DNA of 64,000 nt from Saprospiraceae bacterium (GTDB lineage Bacteria > Bacteroidota > Bacteroidia > Chitinophagales > Saprospiraceae), in assembly GCA_020631235.1 (NCBI GenBank), contig JAHDHQ010000002.1:20336-84335 (forward strand), in the 5' to 3' direction. Each line of letters starts with the position of its first letter. The first letter of the stretch is position 1. Shown piece after piece: positions 44,521 through 55,000 of this stretch. Position numbers and translations under genes: made by a program. Under the pieces are notes generated by a model, which did not search any database, had not been told where the DNA came from, and saw only the letters and a program-made list of their open reading frames with translations.

Positions 44521-45684
44521 ATGATTTACCTGTTTCCCAACTTCAACATATACAGTGTACCGCTACTTATTTTATTTGTGTGGGGATTGGTTTTTAGCGC
44601 TCTATTTCTGATTAGGTTTTTAAGATTTAGGCATTGGTCAGATCTTTTAATTGGGGCGATCTTACTTACACATACTTACAATAGGATTACCTATACCATA
44701 GGTTTTATGGCATGGTACGACACTTATCCACAAACTAAGATTAATTACTTTCTATTAAACACTCTATTCCTATTAGGCCCGCTCATATACTTTTATGTAA
44801 AGAGCATTACACAAGCAAAATTTACATTTAGACCTGTAGATATATGGCATTTTATCCCAATGATATTTATCGTATTGTATAGGCTCGTCATGTTTATAGT
44901 GGACGCTAATCAGTCTGGTTTTGACAATGTGCAAAATGGATGGCTATTCGAACAATTTCATATGAAATATTTTGGCTCCGTGCTGTACAGCATTTCTAAT
45001 TTGAGTCTTGGTTTTTATTTACTCATTGCTTATCAAATGTATATCAGGTATCGCAAAAGTCTTAACCATCTATTTGCTAATACACATAAAAAAGAACTGA
45101 CATGGCTCCGTAATTTTTTGCTGGTTTTTGCTTTTCTTTTTTTGATGATGAATGTGTTTAGTGAGTTGGATAGCTCCATATTATCATTAAGTTATAAAGA
45201 TTTTTGGTGGGGCCAGCTAGCTGCTGCCTTGACGATGATTTATTTAGGATGGCAAGGTTACTTTAGCAATATTCAAGGCTTGCTTAGCGAACAGGAAGCG
45301 GCGGGTGCGTTACAAATTCAAGCGGTTGATGACGATGACAGCGATCAATACCCTATCCGTTTTGAAGACATTAAGCAAAGCATGTCTATAGAAAAATGGT
45401 ATTTAAATTCAAGTTTGACATTAGCAGATTTAGCTAAACATTTAAACATACAAGCCCACCAAATCAGTGCGATTTTAAACAAGCAAGCCTCGACCAACTT
45501 TAATGATTTTATCAACCAATATCGAGTCGAAGAAGTGAAGCAACAAATACGTTCGGGAAAGGCAAAGAACTACACCTTGCTTACCATTGCGTTTGATTGC
45601 GGATTTAACAGTAAAGCTAGCTTTAATAGAAACTTTAAAAAGTGGCATGGGAGTTCGCCAAGTGATTTCCTATCCAAGCTGTAG
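44521..45684 (+). CDS. Membrane-bound AraC-family regulator
   Basis: 387 residues. The first 245 residues contain about seven hydrophobic helices (VPLLILFVWGLVFSALFLI, YFLLNTLFLLGPLIYFYV, IWHFIPMIFIVLYRLVMFIV, VLYSISNLSLGFYLLIAY, WLRNFLLVFAFLFLMMNVF, WWGQLAAALTMIYLGW). The C-terminal AraC DNA-binding domain is at about 285-387 (LTLADLAKHLNIQAHQISAIL; YTLLTIAFDCGFNSKASFNRNFKKWHGSSPSDFL), with the family signature intact. The design resembles 7TM sensor-regulators that act directly from the inner membrane. The next genes code for a GIN-domain protein and a metallo-beta-lactamase, possible targets. Confidence 0.92.
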   Translation: MIYLFPNFNIYSVPLLILFVWGLVFSALFLIRFLRFRHWSDLLIGAILLTHTYNRITYTIGFMAWYDTYPQTKINYFLLNTLFLLGPLIYFYVKSITQAKFTFRPVDIWHFIPMIFIVLYRLVMFIVDANQSGFDNVQNGWLFEQFHMKYFGSVLYSISNLSLGFYLLIAYQMYIRYRKSLNHLFANTHKKELTWLRNFLLVFAFLFLMMNVFSELDSSILSLSYKDFWWGQLAAALTMIYLGWQGYFSNIQGLLSEQEAAGALQIQAVDDDDSDQYPIRFEDIKQSMSIEKWYLNSSLTLADLAKHLNIQAHQISAILNKQASTNFNDFINQYRVEEVKQQIRSGKAKNYTLLTIAFDCGFNSKASFNRNFKKWHGSSPSDFLSKL

Positions 45685-45805
45685 CCCCGATAAATATCAG
45701 CTTTGTAGGTCTCAAATAGCTAGATGAGACGGCTCTTTATTATATGAGTCTCTTTGCATTAAATGGAATGGCATCTTTGAGTCATTATCCAATAAAAAAT
45801 AGATT

Positions 45806-46708
45806 ATGAAAAGTACATTATTCCTACTTATCCCACTTTTTATCTACAGCTCCTTACAAGGGCAAGTGTATGGCAATAAAGTAAAAGCCACAAAAGAAGT
45901 AAGTTTTGAATCGATTCGCCACATTGAACTAAATTTAAATATAGATTTCAATATCTATGCAAGTGCAGATGAAACCAAAGTCGTTATTGAGTCTGAAAAA
46001 AACATTATCGACTTAATAGGCTTAGATCATCAAGATGGCAAACTACAAATAGATCAAGTAGAATGGATCGAATACAACATGCCATGCATTGTTAATATTT
46101 ATACAAACGATTTAGAATATGTCTATAATGACTCATGGTCAAATGTAAATATTTACGATATTAACCAAGAATCGCTAACATTACATTCAAGTATAGGCAA
46201 GCTAAATGCTTTTGGGAAAGTAGACGATCTGAGCATCATTACAAAACAAGCGAGCATCGACGCATCCCAACTATTAGCTAAGCGTGCTGATGTCAAAATA
46301 ACGAGTGATGGAACCGTAAGTATTAACGCTCAAACATTGGGGAAAACAAACATTGATGATGAGGCTACATTGAACCAAATAAACCTAGCTGACAACACAA
46401 CGATCTCGTCTTCCATCCCTAAAAAAGAAGTACGAAAAGAAAAACCCAATAAAATAGATACAAGATTTATCAAAGTAAATATTAAAAACAACAGTTTAGA
46501 AAGAGTACATGCCTATGTAAAAGGTCCTAAACCAGATGGAAAATACTTCAGTTATGGTCTATCGTGGTTTCCAATGGCTTCCAAGCAAGAAACATGGAGT
46601 ATCGGGACCAAACTTTATAAGGTGGGCATTTTAGGACATAGAAGATTATTGCTCGAAATTAAAGAAGAGGACGAAGGTCAGACGATAAAACTTTTTGGAA
46701 ACAGTTAG
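45806..46708 (+). CDS. Secreted GIN-domain (DUF2807-like) protein
   Basis: 300 residues; signal MKSTLFLLIPLFIYSSLQGQ. Residues of about 25-205 form a beta-helix of the DUF2807/GIN (putative auto-transporter adhesin head) type: FESIRHIELNLNIDFNIYASADETKVVIESEKNI, LEYVYNDSWSNVNIYDIN, LTLHSSIGKLNAFG, LLAKRADVKITSDGTVSIN. A second part (IDTRFIKVNIKNNSLERVHAYVKGPKP ... GHRRLLLEIKEED) is a beta domain that I do not recognise. No T9SS tail. Periplasmic or surface; role unknown. Between the 7TM AraC regulator and a terminator. Confidence 0.82.
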   Translation: MKSTLFLLIPLFIYSSLQGQVYGNKVKATKEVSFESIRHIELNLNIDFNIYASADETKVVIESEKNIIDLIGLDHQDGKLQIDQVEWIEYNMPCIVNIYTNDLEYVYNDSWSNVNIYDINQESLTLHSSIGKLNAFGKVDDLSIITKQASIDASQLLAKRADVKITSDGTVSINAQTLGKTNIDDEATLNQINLADNTTISSSIPKKEVRKEKPNKIDTRFIKVNIKNNSLERVHAYVKGPKPDGKYFSYGLSWFPMASKQETWSIGTKLYKVGILGHRRLLLEIKEEDEGQTIKLFGNS

Positions 46709-46757
46709 CGAAATAAGTCCCATTCACTGAAAAGAATGATTGAAGATTTGTAATATT

Positions 46758-46791
46758 GGGAAATCAAGCATATGCTTAGATTTCCCTTTTT
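46758..46791 (+). terminator. Intrinsic terminator after the GIN-domain gene
   Basis: GGGAAATC at 46758 pairs with GATTTCCC ending at 46786 around an inner palindrome AAGCATATGCTT, with one bulged base; a T tract follows to 46791. It lies just before the metallo-beta-lactamase start (46807). Confidence 0.78.
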
Positions 46792-46806
46792 ATAAATAGC
46801 TGTTTC

Positions 46807-47574
46807 ATGATGTATAGTCGTATTTGGTATTTCATTCCTTACATACTTATTACACTGGTGGCTTGTCACTCTCAAAAACCAAAAACCAAAAATGAGGAAC
46901 TTACTAAACCGGTCTACGAAAGCGAATCGTTAATCATAAGGCCCATTTCTAAGCATTGCTTTGTCCACACTTCCTTTTTATCCAGCCGTTCTTTTTCCAA
47001 TGTTCCATGCAACGGTTTAGTGTATTTTGACTCAGATACGGCTTTAGTAATAGATACACCAGTGGACGAAGCGAGTTCCGAATTACTTATAGATTGGATA
47101 GTAAACACAAAAAAAGCCAGCATAAAAGCAGTGGTCCCCAGTCATTTTCATGTAGATTGTTTGGGAGGTTTACCAGCTTTTCATCGCAAAGATATTCCAT
47201 CATTTGCCCACGAAAAAACCATAACACTAGCTCATCAAGATAGTACCCATATTCCCAAAAAATCCATAAAAGACCAATGGATATGCACAATAGGTAAGCA
47301 AAATGTGGTCTTTAAGTATTTCGGAGAAGGACATACTCGAGATAATATCGTAGCCTACCTCCCAGAGGAAAAAGTGTTGTTTGGTGGGTGTTTAATTAAA
47401 GCTGTAGGTGCCGGCAAAGGAAATCTTAAGGACGCGAATGTTGCCGCATGGCCAGAAACCGTAGCCAAGCTAAAGCATCATTTTTCTGAAGCGGAGATAG
47501 TGGTTCCGGGACACGGTGATGTAGGAGGGCAAGATTTATTAGATTACACCATCAAAAAATTTAGTGACTTATAG
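46807..47574 (+). CDS. Subclass B1-type metallo-beta-lactamase lipoprotein
   Basis: 255 residues; lipoprotein signal ending LVAC20. Zinc-site residues of subclass B1 metallo-beta-lactamases are all present: His113-x-His115-x-Asp117 in PSHFHVDCLGG, His176 in GEGHTRDNIV, Cys195 in LFGGCLIKA and His236 in VPGHGD. The Cys and the GEGHTxDN motif are specific to B1, not to the glyoxalase-II-like hydrolases. Such enzymes hydrolyse beta-lactams including carbapenems; periplasmic lipoprotein location fits. Mobile-element genes are not seen around it, so it is most likely an intrinsic chromosomal gene. It has its own unit between a terminator and the next gene. Real substrate range cannot be judged from sequence. 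Confidence 0.9.
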   Translation: MMYSRIWYFIPYILITLVACHSQKPKTKNEELTKPVYESESLIIRPISKHCFVHTSFLSSRSFSNVPCNGLVYFDSDTALVIDTPVDEASSELLIDWIVNTKKASIKAVVPSHFHVDCLGGLPAFHRKDIPSFAHEKTITLAHQDSTHIPKKSIKDQWICTIGKQNVVFKYFGEGHTRDNIVAYLPEEKVLFGGCLIKAVGAGKGNLKDANVAAWPETVAKLKHHFSEAEIVVPGHGDVGGQDLLDYTIKKFSDL

Positions 47575-47687
47575 TGTTTATTTGTTTTTGAGCTGATAAC
47601 AAAAAGTCAAACGTTGGTACTAAAAAACTGAACGGATGTCCAAAACTAGAACATCTTGAGGGCCATCTGCGTAATTTAGATAAATAA

Positions 47688-49247
47688 ATGCCTAATCCTA
47701 TGCAGTATTACAGAATCATTTTTTGTCTCTTTACATGTCTTGTGTTGTCTCCTTTTGCTTACTCGCAATCGACTTACAAAAGTATATTTAGTTCGGTAGG
47801 CGAATTCTCAGATGCGGCCAAAACAGATGATGGTGCATTTATCGCTATTGGTTCAAGTGGCAATGCTGAAATCGTAAAAATAAGTGACGAAGGCGAACTG
47901 ATCTGGACTACTTCTCTTGTAAATGAAGAAATCAGTTTTGTTAGAAATGTGGCCATCAATGAGCAAGGAGACATTTTCGTTTTGGGCCACATAAATATCG
48001 ACGGCATTGTAAATATTGTCGTTTTTAAGCTAGATCGTGAGGGTGTTTTTCAAGGCTCTAAACGTTTATTCCATTCCAGTACAAACTCGGGTTGGGATTT
48101 AGTTTCTGACAACAAAGATGGCTTTTATATATTGGGAGGTGGTTGTGGTGGAGACAATTTTTTAATTCATTGTAATGCGGACATGGAAATCATATTTCAG
48201 CGTGGTTATAGTGTACTTTTAGCCGCTACAAGCCAGACCATAGAGCCATTATCTAACGGCCATTTTATCATTAGTGGTACAGCATATAATGCAGAAGACG
48301 GGACACGTCCGTTTCAAGTTTTTGAAGTAAATCCTGAGGGTGAGCTCATCTGGTCTAAAATATTTCAGGGTTATACACTCGGCCATGTAATGCGTGTAAT
48401 AGAGTTAGCTAATGGTGATTTAGCCATGTTATATTATGCGAAAACTGACCCAGCGGAGGGTACTCATATATTTGTGACAAGGATGACTTCCACTGGAGAT
48501 CCTATTTGGACTCGCATCTTGCAGCATGAGTGGGAACAAGCTAAAGATTTTGTGGAATTAGAAGATGGGGGTTTAATGTTAGTGGGTTATAATCGGATTG
48601 TGAATGATGGAGATGCTATGATTGCAAAATTGACGGGCGAAGGCGAACTTGTCTTTGTGCGAAATGTGGCAGGAGATTTATTTAATAGCAATGGACAGCA
48701 ATACATCAATAAAATTTTGCCTATCTGTGAAGATAAGTTTGCTGTTTTTGGTTTTATCGATGGTATGGTAGCTGGTTTTATAAATGATGAAGGAGAAGGA
48801 TTTTGCGAAACAACCGAAGTGCCTGTTGAATCGTTTGCGCTCATTGAGCATGAATTAGAGGAGATTGACTATTTCGTGATTCAGAGTCCATTGACCTTTG
48901 AGGAACTCGATTTCGAAGTGGCACCGATGTATGATTTTCTGATAGAGAATAATTTTTGTTTGTATATGGATCCTGAGGATACATCATGTATGACGAGTAG
49001 CACTTCAGCGGCCATGTGGGCTCCTACTATGCATGTATATCCAAATCCGACGAGCGATTTCCTAATGATAGATCTTGATGTGTTTACAGATTATAGTTTG
49101 ACCATTTTAGACCATCAAGGTCGCACGGTCATGGCGCCTTTATTTAATCGTACACAGATAAATGTTCAGGATTTAGCGAGTGGAATCTACGGTTTACAGC
49201 TTAAACTAGATGGTAAAACATACTTGCAGCGATTTGTTAAAGAGTAG
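47688..49247 (+). CDS. Propeller-like surface protein with T9SS type A tail
   Basis: 519 residues (Met5 at 47700 gives the cleaner signal MQYYRIIFCLFTCLVLSPFAYSQ). Strand repeats of a beta-propeller type: TDDGAFIAIGSSGNAEIVKIS, GELIWTTSLVN, GDIFVLGHINIDG, GELIWSKIFQGYT, NGDLAMLYYAKT, GDPIWTRIL, DGGLMLVGYNR, GELVFVRNVAG. This resembles the seven-bladed propellers with FVxxLDxxGxxxWxx repeats common in Bacteroidota. Then an Asp/Glu-rich region, and T9SS tail (MHVYPNPTSDFLMIDLD ... LASGIYGLQLKLDGK ... FVKE). Function unknown. Confidence 0.85.
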   Translation: MPNPMQYYRIIFCLFTCLVLSPFAYSQSTYKSIFSSVGEFSDAAKTDDGAFIAIGSSGNAEIVKISDEGELIWTTSLVNEEISFVRNVAINEQGDIFVLGHINIDGIVNIVVFKLDREGVFQGSKRLFHSSTNSGWDLVSDNKDGFYILGGGCGGDNFLIHCNADMEIIFQRGYSVLLAATSQTIEPLSNGHFIISGTAYNAEDGTRPFQVFEVNPEGELIWSKIFQGYTLGHVMRVIELANGDLAMLYYAKTDPAEGTHIFVTRMTSTGDPIWTRILQHEWEQAKDFVELEDGGLMLVGYNRIVNDGDAMIAKLTGEGELVFVRNVAGDLFNSNGQQYINKILPICEDKFAVFGFIDGMVAGFINDEGEGFCETTEVPVESFALIEHELEEIDYFVIQSPLTFEELDFEVAPMYDFLIENNFCLYMDPEDTSCMTSSTSAAMWAPTMHVYPNPTSDFLMIDLDVFTDYSLTILDHQGRTVMAPLFNRTQINVQDLASGIYGLQLKLDGKTYLQRFVKE

Positions 49248-49255
49248 TATTATGA

Positions 49256-49654
49256 TCAGTTCCACCAAACCGCATAGCCTCTTTTTTTAAGCGAATTGGC
49301 TAGGGACGCTTCCATTTCTTTGGCTTCGGCTTTAGACATTGGGTTAAATACTGAATAAAGAGAAGGCCGGAGATAAAGACCATATTTTTCTACTACGAAA
49401 GAAGATATTTTGATGCCCTTTTTATTTCTGTAGCCCGTTTTATGCTTCTTAAATCTTTCCTTAGGTGTGTTGCTAGTCATACCGACATAAAGACACTCTT
49501 TCATTCCGCGATAGTGAGGGTTAGCCTTTCTAAACCGCCAGTTATCCGTCCATATTTGTTTGGATAGTTCGACTACATAAACGTTGTGTCTACCTTTTTT
49601 AGTAGCACTAGTAGCGGTATTTTTTTTGAGGGCCAATGTTGTGTCTTTTTGCAA
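49256..49654 (-). CDS. Stand-alone GIY-YIG-like nuclease-domain protein
   Basis: 132 residues, no signal, basic. The GIY-YIG pattern is seen: NVYVVEL (first strand), KECLYVGMTSNTPKERFKKHKTGYRN (second strand YVGxTs, helix with the catalytic Arg and following KKH), and a C-terminal KAEAKEMEASLANSLKKRGYAVW (Glu candidate for metal binding). Small single-domain proteins of this kind are common and of unclear role, possibly DNA repair. Convergent with the T9SS gene 8 bp away. Confidence 0.78.
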   Translation of the reverse strand: MQKDTTLALKKNTATSATKKGRHNVYVVELSKQIWTDNWRFRKANPHYRGMKECLYVGMTSNTPKERFKKHKTGYRNKKGIKISSFVVEKYGLYLRPSLYSVFNPMSKAEAKEMEASLANSLKKRGYAVWWN

Positions 49655-49749
49655 ACATATTAAATTTTTATTTAATGTGTTGTTGTTTTATATCTTTAAC
49701 ATGTTCGAAAGGGTTTAGAAGGATCAAATGATTAAAATTATTGACTTTT

Positions 49750-52098
49750 CTATTCATCTATAACTTCAAAAACTGTAGTTGTTTGTGCTCCGCTTATGGA
49801 GGACACCGCAATCGCATGTTTACCTATCTCCAAATTATGTATGAGTAAAGAGTGATCATTTACCGTGTATTGTATGAAGTCATTATCTACAAACCAAAAT
49901 AAGGTATCCTGACTGTTTGCCGTAGCTGCTTTACTTATGAGACCTTGATGTTCATTATTTATTTCTCTTGGAAGCAATACTCTTGATTCACTTGGTGGAT
50001 AAATAATGGCCAACTGATGGCTATTATTTACACAATCAGGGTGCATTTTGGGAGCGGAAAAGTCTTGCCCTTTGGCAAGTTTTAGGTAGTGATTTATTCG
50101 AGGCTTCAATACAAACATATTCGTATCGATCCCTTTGGCCACATCGTAACAGCGACTAGAAATCTGATAATTTCTGGTACTATCTAAAACAAAGTGTGCG
50201 TGATATTGACATGTTTTTAGTTGACCAGCATCCTTAGCTACTTGAACTATTTTTCCGGCGGAACAATGGGGCCCTAATTTAAATGCTGAATGAAGGCAGA
50301 CTTCCGTGGTTTTATAGTCATGTAATATTGGCCCAAACCAATCCTCACGAGGTAATAGATCTACCAAAGAAAACAAAATAGGTCCTGCTTTACTCAGGCC
50401 CGTTAGTCCTTTTCGCCCCTCCCCACTTGCATTCCCTACCCAAACTACGATAGTGTATGAAGGCAATACACCAACTGCCCATGCATCCCTATTGCCGAAG
50501 CTAGTTCCCGTTTTCCAAGCTAGTTTTTGCTTGCTATTAAAGTGTTCCCAACCATCTCGTTGCCTAGGTCTTTTTACTTCAGTTAAAATCTCCAAAATCT
50601 GGCGTGCACTTACGGAGGAAATGGGAAATTTATGGTCTCTTTGGTGTCGATTATTTAGTTGAAAACTTGGTTCTAAAGCTGCTTTTTTGCTAACTGTGCG
50701 TGCTAAATTCATATATGCTCTAGCCAGTTCCATAAGACTCACTTCATTTGATCCAAGTATAAGCGAAAGCCCATAATGATCATCATCCTTATCTGTATTC
50801 TCAAAACCCATAGATACTAACTGATCAATAAATAACTGGACACCATATTCTTGTAAAAGATTAACTGCGGGAATATTCAATGATTGTGTTAAAGCATCGC
50901 TTGATTTTATAAGGCCACTAAAAGTACGATCATAGTTTTGCGGACTGAATCCATTTAAGAAAATAGGAACATCTTCCATTAATGATCCCGGACTTATAAT
51001 TCCATCATCAAAAGCTAAACCATATAATAAAGGTTTCAATGTGCTTCCGGGACTTCTTTCTGCCTGATTTATGTCCACATCGCGATTGGTCTGATTTGCA
51101 CTGTGATCCCTATTTCCTACATAACTTAGGACCTCACCTGAATGATTATCTAAAATTATAGCCGACAAATTGTTTATCCCACTAGAAGAATAAGTTCTGC
51201 CGTAGTGATCTAAGGTCTCTATCGCTTTTGCCTGTAAATTTCCATCTACCGTACTTAAAATGTTTGAAGCTTTTGCTGATTTTAAATATTGGTGTAAATG
51301 AGGTGCTCTTGCTTCGAAGTGATATATTCTATTTGGCAAATCTTCTTTTAAAGCCAACTTTAAACTTAGTTTATCAAAGTGATCTTTTGCTTCTAATTTG
51401 TGCAATAAAAAATTACGTTTGCGCAGAAAAGATGATTGATCTTGTCCGGGAAATATTTTTGCTGGTGCATTTGGTAAAACAGCTAATGAAGCAACTTCTG
51501 CCCAAGATAATTGACTGGCAGGTTTTTCAAAGTACTTCCATGAAGCCGCACAATAACCCACTACATTACCTCCAAATGGTGCATACTGTCCATACAGATT
51601 GAGAATTTCTTCTTTGGTATAGAGCAGCTCTAAAGCAAACGATAAGACTATTTCTTTAGTTTTTTGGACGTAGCTTCTGGCCTTATTACCTTGAGAAATT
51701 CTTGCCAATTGCATGGTAATTGTACTGCCTCCACGAACCACTTTTTTAGCCTTGAAATTAGCTTTCATCGCTTTTAAAATGGATAATGGATTAACTCCAG
51801 GGTGTTTATAAAAATACTCGTCTTCAAAAAGTAAGATAGCCTTCTTTAGATGCGCTGGCATAGCTTGATCGCAATGCATTCGCCATTGCTCATCTTTAGA
51901 AACACTAGCTTGTATGATATTTCCATACCGATCATATAAGACCTTCGCAAAATCCCGATTAAAGGAAATTTGTTTACCGATCAGCCATAAGCTAGTGAGT
52001 CCAACCATCAAGGTTACTCCTGAAATCAGTAATATTTTCTTATAAAGCTTCAAGCTAATTAGCTTTAACTTCTGTCCAAAAACCTTGAGACTTTGCAT
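49750..52098 (-). CDS. pbpC: Penicillin-binding protein 1C
   Basis: 782 residues. One N-terminal TM helix (ILLISGVTLMVGLTSLWLIG), then a GT51 peptidoglycan glycosyltransferase with LLFEDEYFYKHPGVNPLSIL and RGGSTITMQLARIS. The transpeptidase domain has Ser352-Thr-Leu-Lys355 in SPGSTLKP, SQSLNIPAVN (SxN) and KTGTSFGNRDAWAVG (KTG). The C-terminal PBP1C-specific domain (LLPREINNEHQG...FWFVDNDFI) is present. It polymerises and cross-links the cell wall. The start ATG lies 44 bp inside the 3' end of the alpha-2-macroglobulin gene, so the two are coupled. The A2M-PBP1C pairing is the same as in Escherichia coli (yfhM-pbpC) and many other bacteria. Confidence 0.95.
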   Translation of the reverse strand: MQSLKVFGQKLKLISLKLYKKILLISGVTLMVGLTSLWLIGKQISFNRDFAKVLYDRYGNIIQASVSKDEQWRMHCDQAMPAHLKKAILLFEDEYFYKHPGVNPLSILKAMKANFKAKKVVRGGSTITMQLARISQGNKARSYVQKTKEIVLSFALELLYTKEEILNLYGQYAPFGGNVVGYCAASWKYFEKPASQLSWAEVASLAVLPNAPAKIFPGQDQSSFLRKRNFLLHKLEAKDHFDKLSLKLALKEDLPNRIYHFEARAPHLHQYLKSAKASNILSTVDGNLQAKAIETLDHYGRTYSSSGINNLSAIILDNHSGEVLSYVGNRDHSANQTNRDVDINQAERSPGSTLKPLLYGLAFDDGIISPGSLMEDVPIFLNGFSPQNYDRTFSGLIKSSDALTQSLNIPAVNLLQEYGVQLFIDQLVSMGFENTDKDDDHYGLSLILGSNEVSLMELARAYMNLARTVSKKAALEPSFQLNNRHQRDHKFPISSVSARQILEILTEVKRPRQRDGWEHFNSKQKLAWKTGTSFGNRDAWAVGVLPSYTIVVWVGNASGEGRKGLTGLSKAGPILFSLVDLLPREDWFGPILHDYKTTEVCLHSAFKLGPHCSAGKIVQVAKDAGQLKTCQYHAHFVLDSTRNYQISSRCYDVAKGIDTNMFVLKPRINHYLKLAKGQDFSAPKMHPDCVNNSHQLAIIYPPSESRVLLPREINNEHQGLISKAATANSQDTLFWFVDNDFIQYTVNDHSLLIHNLEIGKHAIAVSSISGAQTTTVFEVIDE

Positions 52099-55000
52099 TT
52101 ATTTCTCCATCATACATAGCTTCGGCAAATACGGAAGGAACCCAGTATTTACCAGCATAACTTGCATTTATTAGGTATTTAAATTCTTTAGTTTCATTCT
52201 TCCCCAACGAAAAATAGGTGTATACCCGATCATCCCTTACATCTTTGTAATCATATGAGCTTCCCTCATCGAATGAGATATCCGATTGCAATCGTGTATT
52301 AATAATCTCACAACCTGGAGGCATTAGTACGCTTAGCGCCATATTATCGTATGCTATGCGGGTGCCTGGATGCTTTAATTTAATATTTAAGGTATAATCT
52401 TGGCCCTGAACAAGTGATTTAAAATCGCTTACTTTCCCATCCATATCTTTATAAATCAGCGTCATTTCCAAATCACTGCTTACCGCTTTGCTTTCGTCCC
52501 TTAATGGTGTTCCTTTTGTGATAATTGAGCTATAAATTTCAGCGCCACCCTTATTGGTGAGTTTAAGTTTTTGTACTTTCTTCCCATCTAATGAGACTTC
52601 TCGGCTTAATGACTTTTCACCCAAGTTTCCATTTAATATTAGTTCGTTATTTTGTCTTAATTCGAATGGAATTTCTTGCTCAGTCATTTCCAAATTTTCG
52701 ACAAATAGAGAGAAAGCAATCATACATTGTGCTATTTCCTGAGTACTTAACCATCTACTTGATGTTCCATCAAAATACGGTGTCAATTCATCAATTACCT
52801 TTTTTGCTTGTAGTTTATCTCCTCTTTCTAATAATATCTTTAGTATGAGAGCTTGGTCTCTCACCTGACTCCCAAACGTATGGCTCAATTCACGATATTC
52901 TCCAACTGCTGTACTTGTATTCTTCATAAGTAAATCTGCAGCTTCATCCTCCCCTACAAGTGTCATCGCGTGTGCTAACATCCACCTACTTGCGTTACTA
53001 AGATTAGGAAGGAGACGCAATCTATTCATTGCTCCATAATTAGGTTTCCCTGCTAAAACAAGTGCATACAACCTATACGCTTGCTCTAAATCTAAATTAC
53101 CCATATACCTACTATTATTGGAAGAAGGAATTACCCACCTATCCGCAGCCTTATATTGATAATTGATAGCCCTTTTTAACAGAGCATCAGGAACCTCATA
53201 AGCCATCCTCTTTGCTTCGAGTAAAAATTGTAGAGTATAGCTTGTCCCCCATGTATTGACTCTATTTCCTCCTGGCCAATAGGAAAATCCTCCATCTTCT
53301 TGTTCTAGAGTTCTCAAACGCTGTAATGCAGCTTTATATTTTTGGCGAAAAGCCATTTTTTGTGGGTCACTTAGCAGATCCATCTTATTTAAATATAGTT
53401 GTGGGAATACAGCTGAAACCGTTTGCTCTAGACAACCATGCGGATAATTTGATAATTTATCTACAAAAGGCTCAAAAGAAAAATTGAGACCTCGACTCAG
53501 TGTGATTTTTGCAGAATTTGTACCGTCCATGCCGAAAGCTTGAAAGCTTATATCCGTTTCCTTATTTACGCTTGTTATATAGTTTTGTGATTGAGTAATA
53601 GCCGCTGAAGAAGGTCGCACATCAATCTCGACTTTTTCCATAGCTATTTCATTGCCAGACCTAGCAATAATTTCGAAATTCAAGACGCCCACATTTTCAG
53701 GTGTTTCAATATCAAAGGATAAATCTTGTTCTCCTATCTTATCAAAGCGAATACTCTTAACATTACCATTTTTAAATACCGTAGCATCTGAACACTTAAG
53801 TTCAAGCTGAACATCTTTGATATGATCTTTCATCGCAAAAACAGTGACGGGTAATTGCAATGCTTCACCTGGCCCTAATACTCTTGGCAAGGTAGCGTAA
53901 AGCATTAAGGGTTTCAGAACTTTCGATTCAGTCTTTGTTTGCCCAAAGGCTTGTCCATTAGTTCCTATGACCATGGTGCGGACCGAGCCAACATACTCGG
54001 ATATCTTAGCTTGATGATTTGCCTCTTCTCCTGGTTCCAAAATAAAAGGTCCTAAAAATTTAACAGCAGGTTTAAACCGCTGGGCTTGTGCCTCATTAGA
54101 AATACCTCCCGAATCATCACCGCCTACGGCTAAAAGAGACTTATATTCTCCTAAAAAACGATGGAAAATATCCCGATACATGTCCCATGTTTTTATGTTT
54201 AATGCCTCTTTTGAGAAGAAAAAGCTCCAAGGATCGGGTGTTGCAAATTGGGTTAGGTCTAATAAGCCCTCATCCACTATTGCAATTGTATATGCCATTT
54301 TTTTACCAGATTTCTCCCTGATCTTTATATTAAATTCTTCATCAGCTTTTAGCTCTTTGTTCAAGGTTATTTCAGGTTCTAAAATAGTTTCTGGAGCATG
54401 AACTTGTATAGCTTGTATGCCAAAAAGTCTTAGAGGGCGATGGTTCATGTGAGCATCATATGCGGCAATATAATGAACATGTATATAGGCATTAGGAGCC
54501 ATTTGTTCAGTGATATTAATTGCAATTGAAGTCGCTTGATTTGGATCACTTGAGCGTAATTCATCATACAATATAGTTCCGCCATTTTCAACAGTAATGA
54601 GGTATTTACCGTAAGTGCTTGGAGGTAGTTCAAAATTAAGAACATCACCCACTTTATATTTAGTGGGTTCGACCAGAAAGGGTAAAACTTCCACTTGGTT
54701 CATTTCTTCACCTCCCCTATTTCGATAGTTTGGATCATGGATATAAAGCTGACGAGTTACTGAATGGCCTGAGGATTTACTTCTAATTTCGATAAGTTTT
54801 CGGCCATTACCACTAATCACATAAGCTAAGCCTTCCTTATTTACTTTTAAGGTCTTCTTGGTGCTTTGAGCTGAAAACTTATTCTTAATAGCTGAATAGT
54901 TCATACTATTTTGTCCGTATTGGTACCACCAAGCATTGGTGATGTGATACATCGTAATTTCTACATCCCCATCTATCCGATTACCATCTTCATCTAAGCA

